Shown in pieces: positions 9,859 to 19,467 of a DNA stretch of 20,674 nucleotides; within the stretch, counting starts at the first letter, position 1; each line of letters opens with the position of its first letter. The translations under genes and the position numbers were made by a program. The stretch covers positions 1 through 20,674 of the forward strand of contig JAKJXP020000209.1 of assembly GCA_022225965.2 (NCBI GenBank), in the 5' to 3' direction. The stretch is from Diatrype stigma. Lineage: Eukaryota; Ascomycota; Sordariomycetes; Xylariales; Diatrypaceae. The notes under the pieces were generated by a model. The model had not been told where the DNA came from. It was given only the letters and a program-made list of their open reading frames with translations, and ran no database searches.

Positions 9859-10493
9859 GAGAGCTCCAGTGGTAGCTCTTAGGAGAGTAATAAGAAGCGT
9901 CTCAACGGTCGGCCTGAGACGACACTACTGTCCCTATACTCTGGGCTGTATTGTTGGTAGCTATTACAAGGGTGGTTGTGCTTCCATGTAGAGATAGGTG
10001 TTGCTTTGGTCAGAAGACGATACGCCGTTGGCATCTGGGCGTAGGTAGGACAGGGAAGGTTCGATTAGCACGCATTGCAAACGTTGGGAGCTAGGCCGCT
10101 ATGTAACAGCATGTGAATATTATAGCTACACCCGATTTACGCTTATTACTTTCTTTCCTTATGTTCAAGAGGTGAACTAAGCGTTGCTCTTCTATACAAC
10201 CTACGTTTATTGCATGCCATTGTCAAAGTTGCAATGTCCTACTCAGGTATGAATTTGCATACCTAGTTAATAGGGGAGGGGAACAGCATTTGTCTCGGAC
10301 CGGCATAGATTTTGCTTGCCTGTAGCGCCCCTTCAAGCCTACCACTTTGTTGATTCACTGGCAAATGCATACGCGAGCTGTTGACCATAAGTGGTCTTGC
10401 TCCCCCCTGCTCCTTGGGGAATCCTCTATGGACTTACGCATATGACAAACCTGTAACGGGGGAGGGGGGCTAGGTAGGGCGAAGGTGTACGTA

Positions 10494-10540
10494 CCTGCTT
10501 TCCACCTGCTTTCCACCTGCTTATTCCACCCCTTATTCCA
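10494..10540. repeat. CCTGCTTTCCA tandem repeat
   Basis: Two exact 11-base units (10494-10504, 10505-10515) are followed by two diverging units (10516-10528 and 10529-10540, ending TTATTCCA). It has the look of a small degenerating minisatellite. Confidence 0.85.
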
Positions 10541-10702
10541 TTCCTAGAAAGGAGGGTACTTAGGGCGTAATAAGGTGTAAATTCCCCAACAATCGGTCGG
10601 CAGGTGTCGTTGGTATGCACGACAGCTCTTCGCCAACGCACGATATGAACCTAAGTCTCTCGATTCAGCTTACATGTTGGGTTGTGAGCCTCCACCGGGA
10701 GG

Positions 10703-10755
10703 TAGTTCGGGCTGGAAGAACCAGGTTCGATTCCTGGGCGGACTATTCCTTTTTT
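10703..10755 (+). ncRNA. tRNA-like relic with Pol III box B and T-run terminator
   Basis: 10724-10734 reads GGTTCGATTCC, an excellent match to the RNA polymerase III internal box B. It sits in a T-arm-like hairpin: stem CCAGG (10721-10725), seven-base loop TTCGATT, stem CCTGG (10733-10737). Just before it TA (10703-10704) is followed by GTTC (10705-10708), a nine-base loop with GG, and GAAC (10718-10721), which resembles a D arm. There is no anticodon arm between the two, and the 7 bases expected to form the acceptor stem do not pair. An alternative fold pairs AGTTCG (10704-10709) with CGGACT (10739-10744). A T6 run at 10750-10755 could terminate Pol III. This is best read as a truncated tRNA or SINE-type fragment, not a working tRNA. 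Confidence 0.4.
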
Positions 10756-11265
10756 ACTTTCTTTTTTTTTTTTTCCTCACACGTTTTGTTTCAGGCAACC
10801 TATCTAGATACTCACATCGATGCGTGAAGAAGCCGCGCGTCTGGGGCGCAGGAAACGCGCCGGAACTCGCCTTTAATTAGAATCCGAAGAAAGGGGGCAA
10901 AGTAGCACCGGCAGTGTGTAATATAGCACTCCATATGTATATATGCGATCGAAGGCTGTGACCAAGGACGTGGATACAGCCTGGCCCTGCGCTGTTCTTG
11001 TTGCGACTGATAGTCAATACTTGATGTTGAACAGTCTTTACGCCGAAGACGTGTTTGTGTGGTTATCCCCTGATGTTGATAAGGGGGGAAGAGCTAGACT
11101 CTTTCTCGAGCGACCGACCATATATGGATCTACGCGTCGGTGTTGTACAGAGACTCATGCCACCAAGATCAAGACCGGCTACTGGCTACGGAGTAAACAC
11201 GCTCTTGGGTTTTTCGGATGTACTTGGTGCTGAGCTAGGGTTTAGTGTGCGGTTCAAGAAGTCAT

Positions 11266-11267
<2 letters not shown>

Positions 11268-11309
<42 letters not shown>
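11268..11309. repeat. poly(T) run of 42 bases
   Basis: An uninterrupted run of 42 T, i.e. a 42-base A run on the minus strand. It may be a slippage-expanded mononucleotide tract or the tail of an old minus-strand retroposed copy. I found no coding remnant next to it and no target-site duplication. Its exact length may be affected by sequencing error. Confidence 0.9.
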
Positions 11310-11312
<3 letters not shown>

Positions 11313-13470
11313 AAAGGCTACTGCTGTTGTATTGCAGCGTAAGGGCAAGTTTATCCCGTGGTGTCCTCTGAAAATCAACGATGGATAAATAAATAATAAA
11401 ACGGAAACTCTAGATGTCCATGGCCTGAATGGTGGTGGTGGTGGTCTTACTACATAGGGCACCGGTTGGCAAGTGAGACTCACAGATCACGAAACTATCT
11501 CCATCTTTCTCCTATATTTAACTGTAAGTCTTTTCAAACTGGCATATGCCTCCTAAGAGCTAAGAGGGGTAGATGGATTGTTCCTGTCTGGAGACCTCGA
11601 TCTAGGCCCTCTCGGTGACTTCAGGATCACACCCAAATAATATGGAGCAACACGTGGGCGTTATGCCGTATTGCCTCCATCACAGGGGGGAAGGGGGGTA
11701 GAATGCGCCTATTACTACATAGGGGCCAGCCCGGAAGCTGGGGAGCAGCTGAAGCCGCAGACTACCTACCTAATCCAAGTAGTTACCAAAGTGCTGGGCT
11801 CAGAATTTCACCGATCACGGGGCAGCCTGACCGTTGAAAAATTTCTTCAACCCACTCAAACACACACATACGTAGAGGTAAGTACGCCCGGTGTATGTTT
11901 TGCTGACTGCGTCGGCGTTGCTCTCCCAGATGGGAAGATTTTTACGTGCTGACGGGGGAGATGGGGGATAGGGGAGGGGGGGAGGGGAGTTGGGCGTGCT
12001 GACACTGGATAACAACGTCTCCGGGACTCGTGTCGAGCTGAAGGCGGAAAACTCGCGCTCTCTCGCAGAGTCCTACTACATACATAGGATCTAGAAGTAT
12101 GCAGAGGCTTGCTGATGTTGCTGCTGCTGTTAGATAGAAGTTAGACGCCTAAGTCAAGAGGCTTGGGTCGAGGACCGACGCGCGGGGGGTAATGTAGGCG
12201 TTGGGGAGATGAGGACGGTTGGACGCCCTCTAAAAGACGACGAGGACCTGCGTATACGTGTGCCTACTACCTGCTGTCTCAGAAAGGGAGGTTGCCGCCG
12301 TTGTCTAAGACCCCTGGGTCACATAGAGTTGTTCTGATGATATGCATGCACTCCGTGCAGGATCCGGATTCGCTCTCCCGTCCGTCACGATCGTTGTTGT
12401 TCAAAAGTTGGTGGTCCCCCTTTCGAAAAAACCGGTCACTACAAAGCCCAGCCAACGCACACCTCCCGTATATCGCAAGATGGTGATGCCGAGGTTGCGG
12501 GGCTCGGTGAGCCTTTCAAAGGGGTCGGGTTTTTTTTCTTTTTTTATATATGCTAGAGATACTCCTTTTGGTCTGGGGGCATTCGTTTCGGACGTTACAA
12601 TGCATGTCCCAAAGAGTTACTTGACATAACCGGCAGCATACAACGTCGGTATTGCGAGAAATCCAAAAGTATCTGACAGGTAAACGCCGACCTGGCCTGG
12701 ATCGACGGGGACCACTGGGGTGGTAAAGCCAGTTGTACCGGTTGAGCTGGGTGTCTGACATCGGGCATTGCCGTCGATCAGCACCACCCCTTTGGTGACC
12801 TATTAGATTGCTCGTGTGGGTTGGGCGAGGGAAACCCGAGCGCTGGATTTGACTCTATTCTTTCTTTTCCTTTTCTCCTTTTGCTTGAGACACCACCACC
12901 ACCACGGTGGAACGGACTTGGGATTGGAGAGAAAGAAGCCCAGAGACAAACGTTGTTCACGGCATCTCCTTGGATCTAGATAGTGAACGGCGCGATCTCG
13001 AATTTGCCACGAAGCGCCTAAACTTTAACCCTCTCGCTTCGGGGTTGGCCACACTTCGTGCGTATATTACTATATACCTACAGGATGATACAGCTTTTAC
13101 TTGTATGAATGCCGATATCAAAATTTTATAGAGCTTACATAGCATAAACCGTGCCGGCTTTGAGCCGTGGGGGCGATGAACCACAGGGATGGTAAACCCT
13201 AGCAGCAGCAGCAGCCCAGGTACCAGGAGACGAACTTGCATCAAGCCCTTCAGGGGATATCCTGTACGGTCTTGACGATCCCTGCGACTCTATAAGCCGT
13301 CATTATCATACAACTAGCTGGAGAATTTGAGGGAACCCGACGAATTTTTATAAGAAAAGAAAAATTAGAATACAAAGCTGGACGGATCATCGCGACCCAG
13401 TCCGATGGGGAGGGAGGGGAGAGATTGTGAGTCGAAGTCTCAGTCTGTCTAGTGAATCGCAGGGGGTTCA

Positions 13471-13486
13471 GGGGGGGGGGGGGGGG
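13471..13486. repeat. poly(G) run of 16 bases
   Basis: Sixteen consecutive G, preceded by a G5 run and located in a purine-rich stretch. Length is uncertain for the usual homopolymer reasons. Confidence 0.85.
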
Positions 13487-14082
13487 TCTGCCCACTGCCC
13501 GCTTCTGCCCAGCCAGCCACGGTGCCCCGGGGATCAGCCATGGTTTCCTGATTGGAACGGCGTTTGATGATCTGGCATCTGTAGTCTGGCAGATCGCTTC
13601 ATAAAAGCTGGGACCAATAGGACGGCGAGATCTTCGCAAGCCAACGGCTCCCTTTGTTTTTGCGTCAAAACGGCTTTTTAGTCGCCGACACCTTTCCCGT
13701 TCGGACTCTTGCCTTCCCATCTGCGTCCGCTTTATTTCCCTCTTTTCCGCCCTACGCTTGCCAGCTAGTCTGATGGCTAATACATAGTAGGCAAACTGGC
13801 AAAGGCATTTCAGGCACTTCGCACGCGCACGCACGCGGCACTTGGAACTTGTGCGAACTCCGAGCCACTAACTTATAAGTTAACTAACTAGGTAATAAAG
13901 TTGATAGTGCGGAGCTGGGCCGCAGCGTCGTATCGTAATTTAATACAGGTATGGTCGATCGACTGTGCACTGAGTATTGTGCAGTCACGATGACGCCCTT
14001 GACGGCGTTGGGGTTGGAAGGTGGGAGGTGAGAGCCTCAAAGGCAGGCTGCGATATCATGGAGGGAGCTGTTTGTGTGAGTA

Positions 14083-14114
<32 letters not shown>

Positions 14115-14116
14115 TG
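14083..14116. repeat. (TGCG)n microsatellite
   Basis: About eight uninterrupted TGCG units, flanked by degenerate TGTG and AGTGCG copies. Alternating purine-pyrimidine sequence of this kind can adopt Z-DNA. Confidence 0.9.
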
Positions 14117-14845
14117 TGTGAGTGCGTGTGGGATTCGGCAAGGGAAATCAACATGGGCCGGAGACCAATGACATCCAGATCTAGAGACATATACACATAA
14201 CACACTTCCTCTCCATAACCGACCGGCAACGATGAGCGAAGCGGACATGAGATTCGTCAACGAGGCCTTACTTGCAGCATCCGGGCAGCAAAGAGAACCA
14301 CTATCTATTCGCTGTCGTTGTTTCGCCTGCAAGCCCCGCCACCTACGCGCAGCATATGAAACAGATTGGTAGAGGCCCCAGGCGGGTGAGATAATACCAT
14401 GTATATACGTACCTACTGTAGATGAGGGCGGCGGCGGAGGACTCCATCTTGGCATCGACGTGCATGTTGCGTAAGTATGTAGGATATGTTGTAGTTACTA
14501 CTACTGTATGGCATGACGCACAACAGCCCCAACGTATCATTCGTTCAACGCGGTGGACTTCTTCATCTAAACACCCCGAGCCCTGACGGCCGCCAAGTTG
14601 CAATTCCGATGGTTCGAAGAAGAGGAAAGAAAAGAGAGCAGAGATTGGGACGATCAATGGAAACCCGTCAGCCATCACGAGCTTCAGCGGCTTCCCTCTG
14701 CCTCGCAACAAGACACTTCCGGGCTTGGCCTTTCGCTTGGCCCTTGGCCCTTGGCGGTTAGGCGGTATATGGGCAGGCATTCTTACATGGTTATCTTCAG
14801 CTGCGAATCTTGCCTGGCTTGCTTCGATTGATCTGCTTTGCTTGC

Positions 14846-14885
14846 GCATCGCATCGCATCGCCTCGCCTCGCCTCGCATCGCATG
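14846..14885. repeat. pentanucleotide array GCATC/GCCTC
   Basis: Three GCATC units, three GCCTC units, one more GCATC and a partial GCATG. The block order suggests a point change followed by local expansion. Confidence 0.9.
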
Positions 14886-15329
14886 AAGACACAGATCGAG
14901 ACATGCTTGTGGTGAGGCTGACTGCCTAACTAAGATTCGGTGCCAAGAAACGCTCACAAATCAAAAATCACAGCATTGGCTGCAGGCGTCAACTAACTCT
15001 GTCTGGGGCATCTTCTGGAGATCGTTGCATGCCGTGTATTATCACGATATACAACATACCTCTGTCCTCTGTTACGTAGCACGACGAAAAACGTCATTCC
15101 TGATGGGAATAGGAAAAATCCTCGTACTCATTTCCCGGTGTGGATCGTCTGCGCGGCCGCGGCGCGACTTAGGGCGGGATTATTAGCGGAGAGGAGATTG
15201 GCGGGGAGGAGAGGGAAGGGGAGCGGAGGATTGGAAGAAGACTTCGGGCTACCGCGGCATCATCGGCCATCGGTCATCGTCACACAAGGCAAGCCCCTTG
15301 TCAAACAATCGGTGATACCTTATTATTAA

Positions 15330-15355
15330 TTACCTACCTACATCTACGTAGGTAA
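15330..15355. repeat. inverted repeat TTACCTAC-10 nt-GTAGGTAA
   Basis: Perfect 8-base arms at 15330-15337 and 15348-15355. The spacer itself contains CTAC and TACGTA, so longer imperfect pairing is possible. It belongs to the TACCTA/TAGGTA motif set. Confidence 0.8.
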
Positions 15356-16080
15356 GTAAGTGGTTATCAAGTACTCCTTACCGTGCAAGACGCATCTCGT
15401 GAAGCTGCCAAAATGCATATCTCATTAATACTCAGTTCGGAACATGACCTAACCATGGTCTCGAAGGTCTGGCTTATGGACAGTGATGATGACAATAAGG
15501 CCAGTAATGAAGGTAACAATGCCATATGATGGGTAGAGGGGATACATGTTACCATGGTGTCGATTTGTTTCCGTGCCACACCGTTGGGTGAGTCCGTAAC
15601 AATCGGATTATGCAAGACTACCTAGGTATGAACTATGTATGTTGTTTCGGTATTTGTGCTGGCATGATTTGTGCAATATGTACGATGTCCGAGGGCAGTT
15701 GGTGTACATACAAGACCCCTAGACTGCTATGTATGTATGTAGTTTTGTATGTACAAATGTACGATCCTAGGTGGGCGTGTACGAAGTGCGCAAGCGGATA
15801 AGGTACCCATCAGCGCCCTTATTCACCCCTGCACCGAGCTGAAGGGCTGGGGGAGAGAGGGCGGGGACTGAGAATCAACTTATACGTAATACCTCGCGGA
15901 TTTTGACCCAGAAGAGTTTAGTCGCCAATCCCAAGTAACACTTTCCACGTGAAAATAATAGGTACTTTGTAATCGATGGGTCTAGGGAGTAGGGGTCCAG
16001 TCAATCGTCCCCATCGTTTCCGTACATCAGCTCGAGGCGATGCGAGGCAAACCCCACTATAGGCCCTAGAATCAAAGAAA

Positions 16081-16113
16081 ACATACATACAGACATACAT
16101 ACCTACCTAGGTA
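16081..16113. repeat. CATA/CCTA simple repeat
   Basis: ACATACATAC-type units run into CCTACCTAGGTAC. A similar CATA-to-CCTA transition occurs at 16220-16258, suggesting a shared origin or the same mutation process. Confidence 0.75.
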
Positions 16114-16219
16114 CTATGTGGCCCGGAAGAAAGACGACCCTTTGCTATTGAACCGCTTTTTGACCAGGGGAGGGGGGGCTATATTACCGTGTATTTTGGG
16201 TTCTCGCTGCATCGTATGT

Positions 16220-16258
16220 GCATACATAACTATACATACATACTACATACCTACCTGG
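16220..16258. repeat. CATA/CCTA simple repeat, second copy
   Basis: Imperfect CATA units followed by CCTACC. It parallels the tract at 16081-16113. Confidence 0.7.
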
Positions 16259-16965
16259 TAGTCATGGGCATGGCCGGGACCACGACCAGGACCAGGACCG
16301 GGGCTGGGATTGGAGGCATGTAGGGAATGGGATTTCGGGAAGGAAAAAACGGATGGGCTGCAGTCAGCGGTTCGGTTTGGTCTGGGTTGGTTCCAATTGA
16401 ACGGGTCGATGGGGAAAAGCCACCCCCGTAGTGATCATCAAGATCGCATGTGGAGCAGCGATCCTTGGCATCTCATATCCCATCAACCCAGAGACCTATC
16501 GCTTGGGCGTTGCGTAGCATCGTCAGCTGCGCAGGCAGGTATAATGAGTCTAACTATACATATTGTTCGACGTCGCTTGCGACCTGGAGAATGCTGTTGC
16601 GGTTGATAGGACGGGCAAGACCATATCCGGTCCTGGGGGGGTATATTCGATGCAACACCATCTATCGCATCCGGCTTGCCTAGCTAGGGTTTCCGCGCCG
16701 TTGCCCCCGATGGAGAGACTCGCGTTGGGGTTGTGGTCTTGATATTGACCTGGGTTGAGCACTGGAACGCATATCGAGATAACTAGCTACATAGTAGGCA
16801 CGAGGTGGGATGTCGGCAGAGCAATGACCATGGTGTTGTCCCACAGACTTGGTAGCTGGTGTTGTACGCAGATCTAGTGATCTAGGATCTGACCTACTTA
16901 GTAGCTAGATAGATACATACCAGATGCATGAGTGCATGTAGGAAAGCTACCTATGAGGTACTGCT

Positions 16966-17002
16966 CAGGATGTAGGCAGGATGTATACTCAGGCAGGATG
17001 TA
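16966..17002. repeat. three spaced CAGGATGTA units
   Basis: Exact nine-base units at 16966-16974, 16977-16985 and 16994-17002, with short spacers that share GGC and ACTCAGG elements. It lies about 2.5 kb upstream of the MYB gene. Confidence 0.85.
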
Positions 17003-17238
17003 TTATTAGCTCGAACGGTTTCCATCAGCTATTTCCGGTAGGTGCGCGTGTACCAGATGTACCATGTAGATGTATGCCAGCGACCCGAATCAATCTATTC
17101 GATTGGCCTTGACGAAGTACTAAAAGACAATGACATGGAGAGAACCTTGTTAGATCTGTCGGAAGCGCTGGCAGCCGTCTGCGAAACCCCGGTCGGATCT
17201 CTTGGATTGCGACATGAAGATCAGACAGGGGAAAGGGG

Positions 17239-17290
17239 GCAAAAAAAGAAAAAGAAAAAAAGCGTAAAGGAAGGAAAAGAAAAGAAACGA
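17239..17290. repeat. A-rich purine tract
   Basis: About 50 bases of almost pure purine with A runs separated by single G, broken by GCGT. It produces a lysine-rich chance frame on the plus strand (about 17042-17356) that I do not accept as a gene. Confidence 0.75.
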
Positions 17291-19265
17291 CGAAATTGTA
17301 ACCAATCCAGTTACGAAGTGGGAGGTAGGAGGAGGAAGGTACCACGATACCCTTAACTATGTACGTAGTGACTTAGACAATAGTAACTTAAGGTTAGATA
17401 AAGCGTGGGGATGGAGATAACCAAGCCAACCCCATGACCTCTGCTTGTTACGACGGCAATGGTCATTTTTACGAATTACATAGTATCGAACTTTGAGAGT
17501 GATGTGTGTCAGCGCGAATTACTCACAGCCCTAACACACTTCAGCTAGTCTTGATGAAATGAAGATGCGCTGCTGCAGAAGCGCCTGGAGAGTTTATCGA
17601 GAGCGCTCACTCATACCTACCATACAGGTTGTAGGTACATGATTCTGTGACCTGCCCTCGGCATTACGTAGTTACCCAATATTACCAGGTCACTAACAGG
17701 ATACCAATGTGAGCGAGAGGAGCAGAAAAGAAGGAGAAGGATGGCTATCTATACCCTATCTACACCCACTGCGCAGGTATACAACATGAGGCTCCGCCAA
17801 GCTAGGGTCTAGTCAATCTTATTTCCCAATGGTTCGGGTCTACCCATTCAGCCATTCCTCCCTTAGACTCTAGAGTCGATTCCTGTAACCGGTAATGCCA
17901 ACCTTGCTAGCAACGGCTTCAAACTAGCCGAGCTGTATTGTCAGCGCCGTCTTGTCACTCATCACTCAACGGGCTCCCCAAGCCACCTCATCCCGCAAGA
18001 ACAGCGTAGGTCCCTCTCCCTTGGTATCTATGCCTAGGGTCCATGCCTAGGTAGCTAGAGGTGTCTCCGTAGAAGCCATAAGTCCTCACAGGTATTCCTC
18101 ATATCTGAGTGAGGCAGGTAAGAGAGTTCAGGGCCCGGAACCCAGAGCCCGAATCCCAGGCAGGGGCGTTGATGGCTTGTAGGTAAGTAAGCCTCTGACA
18201 AGTCTAGTAAGATTCCAGAAGCCCAGGGGCCGAGGCTTCAGAAACGACTTTTTTTTTTCCCTTTTTATTCGCATTCCTCCAGCTCCCAGGTATGCCTTGG
18301 AACTCTGTACCCACAACCCACCACATACATATACTATGTAGGTAGTCCTCGTCCGCTTCCATGCCTACCTTGTCTTGTACCTGAGTACATACCGAGGCCA
18401 AGGCGTGCGGACCCTGGTCAGTGATCTTCTCACGCCCCGCGGGCCAAGGCGCAAATGTATCGTGCTGCTGTTCACTATGCCCATGTCGTTTCCACTATTC
18501 CTCGCGACTCGCTTATACAATGGGAAAGCCGTACGTATGAGAGCTGCAGTCTCGCTACATCATCTACGAGATAGCATACACATACATGCCTGACCTGAGC
18601 ATCTCTCAGCTCAGAGTAGCCTCGGGCTTATTATCGAGGTGACTTCTACACCGGGGTAGAGCGTTCGGGACTCTAGAGGGTGTGTCCATCGACTGCAGAG
18701 GTAGCCATGTACCTTTCAAGGGCCCTAGCCACGATCCCTTCCCCTGCGCTAGAGAACAGGGTGTGGCACGAATCTTCCGAGTGAGAGAGAGAAAGAGAGA
18801 GGGATCTGAACATGTTTTGTGGACCCCAGGCCCTGAAAGGTACATCACCTGAATACTTGCCTGCCTACCCAGATTTAATGACACTCCCCCCCCCTTGACC
18901 CCCCAGTGGGTGCCGCTCAACCATGTTCCTCCCTAGGCTGTGTTACCAGAGCGGCTCTAGTCCGTGAAGTAGCCCAGATCTATTATTGCAGCCAGGTTCC
19001 CCATGAGCTTGAATGATGCTATTGACTAAAATCAGCCGCCGACTGGCCCGTTTCCAGATCTTTATTCCTGCCACGACAGCTCGGGCCCATCTCACATATA
19101 TACCTATGTCATCCCGCCGATCTCGTGCCAAGTGACCTGGCTTGACCCCCGGTTTTGGTATATCCATCTTAGCATCCCCGATGCCGAACCCGAACCTCTT
19201 GTAATAACAGACCCTTCCAACTCTATTGATCATTTAATCCTCGTCGTTCCCCTCTCTCACCATAC

Positions 19266-19292
19266 ATGCAACTCGCCAACACAAACTCGTAA
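19266..19292 (+). promoter_or_regulatory. candidate upstream ORF before the MYB gene
   Basis: A nine-codon ORF (MQLANTNS plus stop) starts 202 bases before the MYB start codon. After it no other ATG occurs until 19468. If transcription starts upstream of 19266 it would be a translated leader element. The transcription start is not known; an ATATATA stretch at 19096-19102 is one possible core promoter element. Confidence 0.3.
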
Positions 19293-19467
19293 CTTCACTC
19301 TAGTATATTAGTCGATCTACGGGCAGCTAGGAGAAGCGTCGCAGGACTACAGTATTATTTAACTTAACCACTCATCACTAAAACCGCCAATTGCAAAATC
19401 TCACACCCTCCGGTTATCTGTACGAAAGCATCGGACAGGAGGGGCATCCTAACCATCGCCGCCAAAG

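Larger units (their letters stand above)
9859..19467. other. 9.6-kb region without a convincing protein gene
   Basis: The longest open frames are about 200 codons (minus strand 13250-13834 and 14343-14957). Their translations show no domain, no conserved block and no clear splice-linked extension, so I read them as chance frames. Many others overlap on both strands. The base composition is mixed rather than strongly AT-rich, so it does not look like a heavily RIP-mutated transposon. It contains a tRNA-like relic (10703-10755), a 42-base T run, a 16-base G run and several tandem repeats listed separately. It lies upstream of a MYB regulator and could hold enhancers, a long leader or non-coding transcripts; this is inference. 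A small multi-exon gene could have been missed. Confidence 0.6.

Noticed and set aside
13250..13834. Minus-strand open frame of 194 codons
   Set aside because: Translation is compositionally random (Arg/Ser/Pro-rich, crossing a G16 tract as a Pro run), with no domain or conserved block.
14343..14957. Minus-strand open frame of 204 codons
   Set aside because: It crosses a pentanucleotide repeat and has no recognisable motif or splice-linked extension; likely a chance frame.
17042..17356. Plus-strand frame of 104 codons with a Lys-rich end
   Set aside because: It starts from GTG rather than ATG, and the Lys-rich part is only the A-rich purine tract; a minus-strand frame covers the same DNA.
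9859..19467. Degraded transposon explaining the whole gene-free interval
   Set aside because: I saw no terminal repeats, no transposase or reverse-transcriptase fragment, and no strong AT bias typical of RIP.
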